Assembly (NCBI GenBank): GCA_034506395.1
Contig: JAPDPQ010000008.1
Coordinates: forward strand, 1 to 64,000
Direction: 5' to 3'
Length of the DNA stretch: 64,000 nt
Origin: a candidate division KSB1 bacterium
Lineage (GTDB): Bacteria > Zhuqueibacterota > Zhuqueibacteria > Thermofontimicrobiales > Thermofontimicrobiaceae
A model generated the notes under the pieces. The model made no database searches, was not told the origin of the DNA, and was given only the letters and a program-made list of their open reading frames with translations. This document shows positions 56,945 through 64,000 of the stretch, one piece after another. Made by a program: the position numbers and the translations under genes. Within the stretch, counting starts at the first letter, position 1. Each line of letters starts with the position of its first letter.

Positions 56945-57879
56945 GTATTTGACCAGATCAATCCCTCTCGGAAACCATCAAGCAGAGCAGAGATGCGATC
57001 ACTTATTTTTTCAGTGTCTTGATAAACGAATTTTCTGAATATTATCCGTCCTGTTCTTTCAATCAAAAGGCACAACCCAATCAGGCAACGGGTAACGAAC
57101 ATATCGGAATATCGCTTCTTTAAAAGTACGAAATGGTTCCGCATTCGATAGTAGTCGGCGAATTGTTTTCTTGCCACTTGCCGAATTTTGTGCCAGATAA
57201 TCGCCTTCGGTGAATAAACAATTTTATAGGCATGTGCCTTAGCCCGCAGACAAAAATCGACATCTTCATAATACATAAAATAATCAGGATCCAGTAGTCC
57301 GATTTTTTCAAATACCTCTCGTTTTATCAGCAAACAGCAGCCAGATAAGAAATCTACCTCTCGCTGTTGGTCGTATTGCCCATGGTCGATTTTTTTGTCC
57401 CCGATATGGAAAGCTTTTTTAGTGAGCTTACTAATACCTCCGCCAGCAGACCAAATTTTATTTTGTCGACAGAATAATGCGGTATCAGTTTTGGCTACAT
57501 CGAGATAATAAATCCTTCCTCCAACTAACCCAATCGTGTTATCAGATTGAATTGTCTTTACTAACTCAGTTAAAAAATTTGGAGCGACGATGGTGTCATT
57601 GTTCAGTAATAAAACCAATTCTGAATCTTTTGCCCGCTCTATGCCATAATTGACGCCAGCGCTGAAACCTAAATTTTCTCCTGTCTCAAATAATCGAATC
57701 CAATCAAATCGGTGTTTGAGCTGAACAACCGAATCATCGGAAGATCCATTATCAATAACAATCACCTGATAATTGGGATAATCGATCTGCGCCAATGATT
57801 CCAGACATTCAACCGTATCTTGCCAATTATTCCAATTTAAAATGATAACTGCAACTGAAGGGACGCGCTTATGGTTCAT
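56941..57879 (-). CDS. Glycosyltransferase family 2 (rhamnosyltransferase-like)
   Basis: GT-A fold inverting transferase, 312 residues. VAVIILNWNNWQDTVECLESL at the N-terminus, VIDNGSSDDSV, LNNDTIV (DXD-like) and MYYEDVDFCLRAK are typical of WbbL-type transferases. The C-terminal part carries a basic region, perhaps for membrane contact. The stop overlaps the polymerase start. Confidence 0.9.
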   Translation of the reverse strand: MNHKRVPSVAVIILNWNNWQDTVECLESLAQIDYPNYQVIVIDNGSSDDSVVQLKHRFDWIRLFETGENLGFSAGVNYGIERAKDSELVLLLNNDTIVAPNFLTELVKTIQSDNTIGLVGGRIYYLDVAKTDTALFCRQNKIWSAGGGISKLTKKAFHIGDKKIDHGQYDQQREVDFLSGCCLLIKREVFEKIGLLDPDYFMYYEDVDFCLRAKAHAYKIVYSPKAIIWHKIRQVARKQFADYYRMRNHFVLLKKRYSDMFVTRCLIGLCLLIERTGRIIFRKFVYQDTEKISDRISALLDGFREGLIWSNT

Positions 57880-57928
57880 TTTTGATCCACATATGCATGT
57901 TATGTTGGTATAATACGCTCAATTTGGA

Positions 57929-58576
57929 TTATTTGCGGTTCGATTTTCTCGCCAGGACAAAATAGCGAAACGATAAAAAATCCGAGAAAACACCTAAAGT
58001 GACAAGATTAAATAAACGAACTTCTTGGCCCATTACACCTTTGATTATTTCGATTTCATAACCTGCTTGCTCCACCATGTCTCGCACGCTCGATCGTGTG
58101 AAAAATCGGATATGAGTATTATCCAGAATTCCTTCATGCTGATATCGCCATTCCCCCCTCAGCAAATTGACGATCATCGACCAGTGCTGAACGTTCGGGA
58201 CGCTCAACAACATCCAGCCAGTGGGTTTCAAGTAAGCTTTCAGCTTATTAAGAACTGCCCAGGGGTTAAATAGATGTTCCAATAGGTCGGCACAGATGAT
58301 GCAATCAAAATGGTCTGGCCCAAAAGGCAGCTCGATCTGTTGAATGTCGCCGATTACCACTTGGTCCAAAACCGCCCTCGCTTGGTGCGCTGCTTCGGCA
58401 TTGAGCTCGATTCCGACTACTTCTTTCACCCGCATCTGGTCTTTGAGATATTGTCCTGTAACACCAACACCACAACCGACATCCAGCACTTTTTCGAGTG
58501 TTAATTGGGATGGCAACAATTTCAACAGATCAGATCGCACATGTGAGTAGTAGTCTTTTTGTTTGACGAAGCTCAT
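57929..58576 (-). CDS. SAM-dependent methyltransferase
   Basis: Class I methyltransferase, 215 residues. LDVGCGVGVTGQYL is the AdoMet site, followed by IICADLLEHLFNPWAVL and GWMLLSVPNV. Acting on a sugar or lipid-linked intermediate would fit, since it sits between GT2 and the flippase. Its start overlaps the flippase end by four bases. Confidence 0.88.
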   Translation of the reverse strand: MSFVKQKDYYSHVRSDLLKLLPSQLTLEKVLDVGCGVGVTGQYLKDQMRVKEVVGIELNAEAAHQARAVLDQVVIGDIQQIELPFGPDHFDCIICADLLEHLFNPWAVLNKLKAYLKPTGWMLLSVPNVQHWSMIVNLLRGEWRYQHEGILDNTHIRFFTRSSVRDMVEQAGYEIEIIKGVMGQEVRLFNLVTLGVFSDFLSFRYFVLARKSNRK

Positions 58577-59982
58577 AATTTTATCTTTTGAATCAAAAAG
58601 TCGACATCGTTCTTATATTGCATCAAAAAAGATGCGCTGAATACCAAAACAAACAAACCAACTGATAGAAGCGGTCTGAGCTGGAGATGATGAATCATAA
58701 AAGTTACAAGCGCAAGAGTCACTATCCCCATCATCATTTTGATGAGCAAACGATGATCAAAATAAAAGCTTCTGGCAAAAAAGACCGCTCCTGACAGCGC
58801 AATTGCAAAATTGCTGCAAATGCTGGCAATCGCTGCGCCTTTGTAGCTCCAAATCGGGATTAGAATCAGATTGAGCACAATATTGGAAATCGCTCCGATC
58901 AATACCGAAATCAGATAGTATTTCTGAAATCCCGTGAATAACAAGGGCGATAGAAATATGGTATCCAAATAAATAAAGAATAGGGAAATGCTCAGAAGCC
59001 GCAGGATGGAGATGCTGGGCAAATAGCTTTTGCCGTAAAGAAACAAAACGAGATCTTCACTACCGAAAAAGAGCATGCCGCAGATCAACGCGGACAGAAA
59101 TAAAAGCGCCATTGAAAAACCCGCCATCCCTTTTTTAAACAGCGGCTGGTTATCTTTTTCACTGGCAAAAAATGGTGCAAAGGCTAATTGCAGCAGTCCA
59201 GCAATCCCGACGAATAGCATTATAACCTTATAAGCTGCATTATACCATCCTACCACGGCTGCCTGATTTAGCAAGCCTAATAATAACGTGTCGAATGTGT
59301 AATAAACATTGATTAAAATCAATGAAGCAGCAATCACCCAGGCTTCCTTTAGATAGGCCTTCCAATCAGAAAATTTTACATCTTTTTCCGAGCAACGTCC
59401 GAATTGAACAAAAAAGATGACCAATAAAGCAATGCCAGCGATGAGTTCACTGCCGAATTTCAGCATTGGAACGCTCGTTATGTCATCGCTGCTTTTGATG
59501 AATATGAAAATCGATATCAGAAATAATAATTGAACCAAGCTTCGGCCGATCGCAGCAATCTCCATCTTCTCTGCGCCTTGAAAAGCGAAGTCCGAAAAGA
59601 TTGCTTGGGAAAAAACCAGCAGCGCAAAACTGGTCAATAAAATCTTCATTTCCTTTGCCAGATGCAATTGCCAAATGACCAGTGCAGATGAGATGAAGAT
59701 GAAAATTGCCAACAACAATCGCAGGGCTGCTATGTTAATATAAAATTCTTTGACCCGCTCCCTATATTTGGCAATTTCCCGAATGCCGAAGGTCGGCAAT
59801 CCTGCGTGAACGAATAAAAGCAAATAAGTTGCCACAGCTTGAGCAAAAGCTATTTTACCGAATCCTATTTCGGTAAGGGTTCGGGACAGGTAAACTGTGC
59901 TCAAAAATGCCAGGCCATTGGCAATAGCCTCGCCAATGGATAGCCATAAAAAATTTTGGGTAATCCGCTTAGCTACATGCAA
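58573..59982 (-). CDS. Wzx-type polysaccharide flippase
   Basis: 469 residues with 12-14 hydrophobic segments of the MATE/PST superfamily (FLWLSIGEAIANGLAFLS, GLPTFGIREIAKY near the N-terminus). It would flip undecaprenyl-linked repeat units across the inner membrane for polymerisation. The start is a TTG at 59982 with AGAG upstream, as no ATG fits. It is the first gene of the tight downstream run. Confidence 0.9.
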   Translation of the reverse strand: MHVAKRITQNFLWLSIGEAIANGLAFLSTVYLSRTLTEIGFGKIAFAQAVATYLLLFVHAGLPTFGIREIAKYRERVKEFYINIAALRLLLAIFIFISSALVIWQLHLAKEMKILLTSFALLVFSQAIFSDFAFQGAEKMEIAAIGRSLVQLLFLISIFIFIKSSDDITSVPMLKFGSELIAGIALLVIFFVQFGRCSEKDVKFSDWKAYLKEAWVIAASLILINVYYTFDTLLLGLLNQAAVVGWYNAAYKVIMLFVGIAGLLQLAFAPFFASEKDNQPLFKKGMAGFSMALLFLSALICGMLFFGSEDLVLFLYGKSYLPSISILRLLSISLFFIYLDTIFLSPLLFTGFQKYYLISVLIGAISNIVLNLILIPIWSYKGAAIASICSNFAIALSGAVFFARSFYFDHRLLIKMMMGIVTLALVTFMIHHLQLRPLLSVGLFVLVFSASFLMQYKNDVDFLIQKIKL

Positions 59983-60070
59983 TTTGCATCTCTTATGATT
60001 TCATCAAACTTTCGCTTCTAAAAATAGTATGGCGTAGGGACAGCCTTGGAAATTTTTAGACCGCAAATTT

Positions 60071-60239
60071 CGCAAATTTTCGGAATTGCTCTGATTGAAT
60101 TGGGGAGTTCAGACGTCAGGCTTTTATTCATGACCGCTTATTTTGCTAATTTTCCGAATAACGCTGATTGGGAAATGGGGAGTTAAGCCGTAAGGCTTTT
60201 ATTCGCTCCGATTCAGGAAAAGGCTGACGCCTTAACTCC
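60071..60239. repeat. Cluster of three related repeats (two direct, one inverted)
   Basis: GGAGTTCAGACGTCAGGC at 60104-60121 and GGAGTTAAGCCGTAAGGC at 60179-60196 are direct copies in units that both begin with AATTTTC-GAAT. GCCTGACGCC-like CTGACGCCTTAACTCC at 60224-60239 is an inverted copy. They fill the space between wzx and wzi. These look like members of a dispersed family. Confidence 0.7.
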
Positions 60240-60248
60240 GACGGTATG

Positions 60249-61952
60249 CTAATAATTCAATCCCAATGAAAAGCTCATGGCGTGGCCTTTACTATCACCA
60301 CGCTGGCCGTTTTTTGTAATCATATTCTTAGATGCCGAAAACTGATACCCTGCTTGAACAAAACATCCCTCAATCAGCTCATATGAAAAATTTAAGCCAT
60401 AATCAGTCTCTTTCTCTAAATGTCCAGTTAAAAAGCTAACCGTCTGGTCATCGCCGATAACATGCGGCCGCTCAATATCGCCACCAGCATTTTTATCAAC
60501 AGGATTTGCCCCATGCCGATTGAATTGGGCAAATAATGTCGTCACCAGATGCTTTGAACAACGGTAGTTCAAAGCGCTGTAAAGATTATCAGAATTGGGG
60601 CCGCTCCAATGACCCAATGGCGATTGGTAATGGGTATAATTGATGCCATCAGCATGGGAATATACATACGGCCGAATCCGAGTGTATTCGATTCTCAAAT
60701 CCAGATTATCGATGCTCAATGGATCAACCCAAAAAGCGCCGAGAGAATAGCCCAGCTTATTGCCGTACCAATCCGTGCCTAATTTCGTCGTAGTGATATC
60801 ATCGATGAGCAGCTCGCCATAAATTTTGAAATTGTTGATTGCAGTGCATTTGACATCCAGCCCCATCATCATGTTGTCTGGGCTGCCGAGATAATGTTCG
60901 GCGCTGCGAAAGAACATTACGGGATTGATATAAGCAGGCTCGAAATTTCGGCCTTTAAAAATGACGCTTTCTGATAAACCCAGTGCCAGCCAAAACCAGG
61001 GCAAAAATTCCAGCCGATGGCCGGCGAAATATTTCTTCGGCTGCAAAATATCCTGCTCATGTTCCTCATAGTCGATCAGTTGGGCATAGAGGCTGGTGAA
61101 TTTGAATTTTTTAAAAATGAATTCCAGCTTGAGCTGATCGTACGAGGTGGCGTAATCGGACAGAATCAGGCTGCCCGTGCGGCCATTGCCCCAATAGTTG
61201 CTGAATTTGCCAAAAGCCAATTGAAAATTTTTGAAGCCGACTTTTAGATAAGCGACGGTCTCATCGTGATAAATATAATCGGGCGAGGTGGCTCGCACAA
61301 AGCCCAGCCGAGGCAGCGTGTAATTGCCCAGCCGATACTTTTGTGTGCCCCATTCTTTCGTATCCCGCACATCGATGAAAAAACCGAGGTAATTGTCCCA
61401 ATTGCCCCAGAGGCGAATGCCATTGCTGTTTTGAAACAGCCGCTCGGTTCGGCTCGAAGCATCCATGCTGCTGTAACTTCGATAACGGTAGATTATGGGA
61501 TCGAAAAAAAGCTGAAACTGATCTTCCCGCCAACTAAAAAGATTTCGATTGTTTCGATAAATGAAATCTGGCAGAACTTTTTTGAGACATTTGTTGTTCC
61601 GAAGCTGCTGGATTCGGGTCTGGTATGCATTTGAATGTTCGAACAATCCTGCCAGTTCCTCTTTAAATTCGATGTTGAGAAAATTTAATTGATCCTGTTC
61701 GATCTGATTTAGAGCATCCATTGCTAAATGAACTTTCGCAAGATGCTGGGCGATTTCGATCCTAGATAACGGCTTGCTGGAATTTACAAATCCATGAATC
61801 ACGCGCTTGGCTTCCAGGCGTTCTAAATAATCGTAGACCCAATGATTCAATGGAACATAGGTGGCCTGAGGATAAAGACTATCTGCTGCGAGTGATAAAA
61901 TAAGTCCGATCACTCCTCCGAGGAATTTAGTTCTGAATGTGAAATGAATCAT
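60249..61952 (-). CDS. Wzi-like capsule assembly outer-membrane protein with SLH-like N-terminus
   Basis: About 567 residues from the ATG at 61952. A signal segment is followed by an S-layer-homology-like stretch (PLNHWVYDYLERLEAK, KPLSRIEIAQHL) and then a beta-barrel rich in aromatic, alternating strands like Wzi (FGKFSNYWGNGRTGSLILSD, HRLEFLPWFWLALG, YINPVMFFRSAEHY), ending in a barrel strand with terminal aromatic residue (LGLNY). Wzi anchors capsule at the cell surface. TTG at 61982 is another start. Confidence 0.85.
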   Translation of the reverse strand: MIHFTFRTKFLGGVIGLILSLAADSLYPQATYVPLNHWVYDYLERLEAKRVIHGFVNSSKPLSRIEIAQHLAKVHLAMDALNQIEQDQLNFLNIEFKEELAGLFEHSNAYQTRIQQLRNNKCLKKVLPDFIYRNNRNLFSWREDQFQLFFDPIIYRYRSYSSMDASSRTERLFQNSNGIRLWGNWDNYLGFFIDVRDTKEWGTQKYRLGNYTLPRLGFVRATSPDYIYHDETVAYLKVGFKNFQLAFGKFSNYWGNGRTGSLILSDYATSYDQLKLEFIFKKFKFTSLYAQLIDYEEHEQDILQPKKYFAGHRLEFLPWFWLALGLSESVIFKGRNFEPAYINPVMFFRSAEHYLGSPDNMMMGLDVKCTAINNFKIYGELLIDDITTTKLGTDWYGNKLGYSLGAFWVDPLSIDNLDLRIEYTRIRPYVYSHADGINYTHYQSPLGHWSGPNSDNLYSALNYRCSKHLVTTLFAQFNRHGANPVDKNAGGDIERPHVIGDDQTVSFLTGHLEKETDYGLNFSYELIEGCFVQAGYQFSASKNMITKNGQRGDSKGHAMSFSLGLNY

Positions 61953-62038
61953 ACGAAAAATTAGAATTTCTTTCTTGGGCAAAAGGATGCTGAGTGGAGA
62001 GCGATAGGATTTTGTGTTCCGCGCCGAATCTATGACTT

Positions 62039-63118
62039 CTATGCGTTATGAAAATATGAATTCAAAATTTCAACTAGCTTCTCGCTTGCCCTGCCGTCAC
62101 CGTAATGCCCCTGCTGCTGACCATTGGGAGAAAAGCTCTCCAGCGCCGCCAAAATTTTTGGGACATCGGTCCCAACCAGGCAGTTCCAGCCATCGGCCAC
62201 GGTCTCCACCCATTCGGTTTCATTTCTCAGCGTAATGCACGGCACTCGATAAAAGTAAGCCTCTTTCTGCACACCGCCAGAGTCAGTTAGAATTTTTTCA
62301 GCATTTTTCTCTAAAATAATCATATCAAGGTAACTGACAGGCTCTATCACTGTCACGTGCTCGGCCCGTTCCAGCATCTGGTATAATTGATAATGCTTCA
62401 ATAATTTCACGGTACGAGGATGCACAGGAAAAACGATTCGCTGCTTGGCTTGGCTAAGAGCGGTGATAATGCGCTTCAAATTGTCGCATGAATCTGTATT
62501 TTCAGCCCGATGCAGCGTGAGCAATACATAATGCTTCGGCTCGATTTTCAGCCGATCAAAAACTTGACTTTTCTGCTCTGCAATGGGGGCAAATTGCAGC
62601 GCTGCATCGTACATTACATCTCCGATGTTAAAAACGCCGTTGGTAATTCCCTCGTCCGCCAAATTTTTCACGGCCGTAGCGGTAGGGCAGAAAAGCAAAT
62701 CCGCCACCTTATCCGCCACGATGCGATTGATCTCCTCGGGCATGGCCCGATTGAAGCTGCGCAGTCCCGCCTCAACGTGAGCAATCGGGATGTGCAATTT
62801 GCTGGCCGCAATCGCCCCCGCCAGCGTGGAATTGGTATCGCCGTACACCAGGACTAAATCAGGTTGTTCCTGCTGCAAGTATTGCTCCACCCCGATCATA
62901 ATCGCTGCGGTCTGGCGAGCATGACTGTCCGAGCCAATGCCAAGATTGATGTCTGGCCGAGGAATCCCCAATTCGTCAAAGAACACCTTTGACATGTTAT
63001 CGTCATAATGTTGTCCTGTGTGCAGCAATAGCTCCTGATGTTGTTTTCGTAGCGCCCTTGAAACTGGCGCCGCTTTGATGAACTGTGGCCTGGCGCCGAC
63101 GATAGAGACAATTTTCAT
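62039..63118 (-). CDS. wecB: UDP-GlcNAc 2-epimerase (non-hydrolysing)
   Basis: Interconverts UDP-GlcNAc and UDP-ManNAc. VGARPQFIKAAP, VYGDTNSTLAG, HVEAGLRSFNRAMPEEINR, LTLHRAEN, HPRT and TDSGGVQKEA are standard for WecB/MnaA. From the ATG at 63118 it has 359 residues, a normal length; the longer frame to 63151 adds unconserved residues. It supplies a ManNAc donor to the locus; no ManNAc dehydrogenase (WecC) is seen in the window. Confidence 0.95.
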   Translation of the reverse strand: MKIVSIVGARPQFIKAAPVSRALRKQHQELLLHTGQHYDDNMSKVFFDELGIPRPDINLGIGSDSHARQTAAIMIGVEQYLQQEQPDLVLVYGDTNSTLAGAIAASKLHIPIAHVEAGLRSFNRAMPEEINRIVADKVADLLFCPTATAVKNLADEGITNGVFNIGDVMYDAALQFAPIAEQKSQVFDRLKIEPKHYVLLTLHRAENTDSCDNLKRIITALSQAKQRIVFPVHPRTVKLLKHYQLYQMLERAEHVTVIEPVSYLDMIILEKNAEKILTDSGGVQKEAYFYRVPCITLRNETEWVETVADGWNCLVGTDVPKILAALESFSPNGQQQGHYGDGRASEKLVEILNSYFHNA

Positions 63119-63193
63119 ACATTTATTTCCCACAGCCAATTTGGGCTCCACCTGCGCAGATTGTGTCGAAATGCAAAACTCCAGATCAGATAT

Positions 63194-63284
63194 GTCATTG
63201 CGAACGAAGTGAGGAATCAGTTCAAATCATTTGTTGGAGTAAATCTAAAGATTCCTCATTCCGCTGCGCTCCATTCGGAATGAC
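63194..63284. repeat. Dispersed inverted-repeat element, second copy
   Basis: Begins GTCATTGCGAACGAAGTGAG and ends CGCTCCATTCGGAATGAC; the ends are imperfect inverted copies. Compare 1041-1135, where the same kind of element lies inside a gene. Here it is intergenic. Confidence 0.85.
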
Positions 63285-63346
63285 ACGAAAATTCTACAGT
63301 TTAACGAGGCAGAATCCAAATTTTAAATCATCTTGAAAGTTATTAC

Positions 63347-63381
63347 CAGTTGGACTACACCTCGGCGGTATAGTCCAACTG
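63347..63381. repeat. Strong hairpin, 11-base stem
   Basis: CAGTTGGACTA and TAGTCCAACTG are perfectly complementary, and an inner ACC/GGT pair tightens the loop (TCGGC). No T-tract follows, so a transcription terminator is unlikely; a REP-like element or an RNA stability hairpin is more probable. Confidence 0.75.
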
Positions 63382-63464
63382 ATGTAGCTTATTTTTTGTT
63401 TGAAATTTGAATTTTAAAAATTGAAATTTGTTTGGGATTCGGAATTTTTTATTTGGAGCTTCAC

Positions 63465-64000
63465 CTAATCCCATCCCTGATTTTCCAATAACTGCTCAAC
63501 TGGCGTATCGCGAAAATATTTAGCAGGTACTCCCACCACGACTTGTCTGGGAGGGACATCTCGGGTTACGACCGCGCCAGCTCCAACCACGGCATCCTCG
63601 CCAATGGTAATGCCAGGTAAAATCACCGCTCGGCCACCGATACGGCCACCGCGTTTCACAGTGACGCCCTTGAAATGTTTGAATCGCTCCTCTGTCCGTC
63701 CCAAATAATTATCGTTGGTCGTCGTTACCATCGGAGCGATGAAACAGTAATCTCCGATTTCCGAATAAGCGGTAATGTAACAGCCTGTTTCCAGTTTGCA
63801 TTTTTTGCCCACAGTGCAGAAATTTTCAACTGTTACACCTCGTCCAACGATCGTATATTCGCCGATCGAGACATTTTCCCGAATGGCCGCCGTATCGGCA
63901 ATTAAAATATGATCAGCAATTTTGCTGCCAGCGTAGATCACCACTTGGGCGCCAATCATGCAATGACTGCCGATCACCGCAGGTGGCACTGGCTCTGATT
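63465..64000 (-). CDS. Left-handed beta-helix acyltransferase (5' partial)
   Basis: Hexapeptide-repeat protein of the trimeric acyltransferase family; the frame is open to the right edge, so the N-terminus is missing. Repeats of the I/V-G-x-x-x kind run through residues about 1-150 (VIGSHCMIGAQVVIYAG, IADTAAIRENVSIG, VILPGITIGEDAVVGAGAVVTRDVPP), and GVPAK near the end is typical of WbbJ/NeuD/WlbB-like enzymes that acetylate nucleotide sugars. It would add an acyl group to a sugar of the polysaccharide. Confidence 0.88.
   Translation of the reverse strand, partial: SEPVPPAVIGSHCMIGAQVVIYAGSKIADHILIADTAAIRENVSIGEYTIVGRGVTVENFCTVGKKCKLETGCYITAYSEIGDYCFIAPMVTTTNDNYLGRTEERFKHFKGVTVKRGGRIGGRAVILPGITIGEDAVVGAGAVVTRDVPPRQVVVGVPAKYFRDTPVEQLLENQGWD

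Larger units (their letters stand above)
63152..63464. other. Intergenic stretch with two repeats
   Basis: About 310 bases between wecB and the acyltransferase. It holds the second copy of the ISSEARNL-type repeat (63194-63284) and a strong hairpin (63347-63381), both listed separately. Nothing else is seen. Confidence 0.6.

Overview
This window looks like a chromosomal segment from a Gram-negative bacterium of the Fibrobacteres-Chlorobi-Bacteroidetes (FCB) neighbourhood, perhaps a Calditrichota- or KSB1-like lineage. The reasons are two large secreted proteins with C-terminal 'NYPNPF' sorting/FlgD-like domains, a gingipain-type (C25) protease, a GxGYxYP protein, a TonB/ExbB/ExbD set, Wzi and BatA-type proteins. 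Where promoters can be read they are of the TTGACA-17-TATAAT kind, not the Bacteroidetes -33/-7 kind. The assignment is an inference; there is no rRNA or tRNA gene here. I see no CRISPR array, phage or plasmid functions.

Region by region. (1) 1-5.2 kb: a 5'-truncated, domain-permuted glutamate synthase carrying a dispersed repeat in frame, followed by a dead IS30-family element. (2) 5.2-12.4 kb, plus strand: a BatA/VWA membrane protein, HflX overlapping an NtrC-type response regulator, and a secreted beta-propeller. (3) 12.5-25.9 kb, minus strand: PlsY next to a FakA-FakB-like fusion (fatty-acid kinase), a secreted GxGYxYP protein, an overlapping pair of phosphatases (PAS-PP2C and a CX5R phosphatase), a patatin with a small Cys-rich protein (DUF6485), a secreted NlpC/P60-like protein and an NHL-like propeller. 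(4) 26.0-30.2 kb, plus: an ABC exporter with an unusual N-terminal PH-like/zinc-ribbon extension, a DUF1854 protein and an ArsB/NhaD-type permease. (5) 31.2-40.4 kb, plus: a zinc alcohol dehydrogenase, SSB, then a nucleoside salvage island (Cdd, Udk, Tdk, NupC, PNP, a TPR protein, adenine deaminase). (6) 40.9-44.5 kb, plus: CutA, an MBL-fold hydrolase, and TonB-ExbB-ExbD. (7) 44.9-64.0 kb, minus: a surface polysaccharide locus (epimerase, WecA, two GT4, a Wzy-like polymerase, GT2, methyltransferase, Wzx, Wzi, WecB, hexapeptide acyltransferase) interrupted by a 1956-residue C25 protease with two ILEI/FAM3-like domains.

How the genes work together. The salvage genes form a route from imported nucleosides to nucleotides (NupC import; Cdd, Udk and Tdk for pyrimidines; PNP and Ade for purines). 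The FakA/FakB-like fusion would make acyl phosphate, which is the substrate of the neighbouring PlsY. The polysaccharide genes cover initiation, assembly, flipping, polymerisation and surface attachment in the Wzx/Wzy manner, but no Wza/Wzc export pair is in view.

Best candidates for something little described: the PH-like/zinc-ribbon ABC exporter with DUF1854 and a permease; the C25 protease with duplicated ILEI domains; the permuted glutamate synthase with an internal Ntn cysteine; and the single-chain Fak fusion beside plsY. Several dispersed repeats and hairpins are recorded separately.
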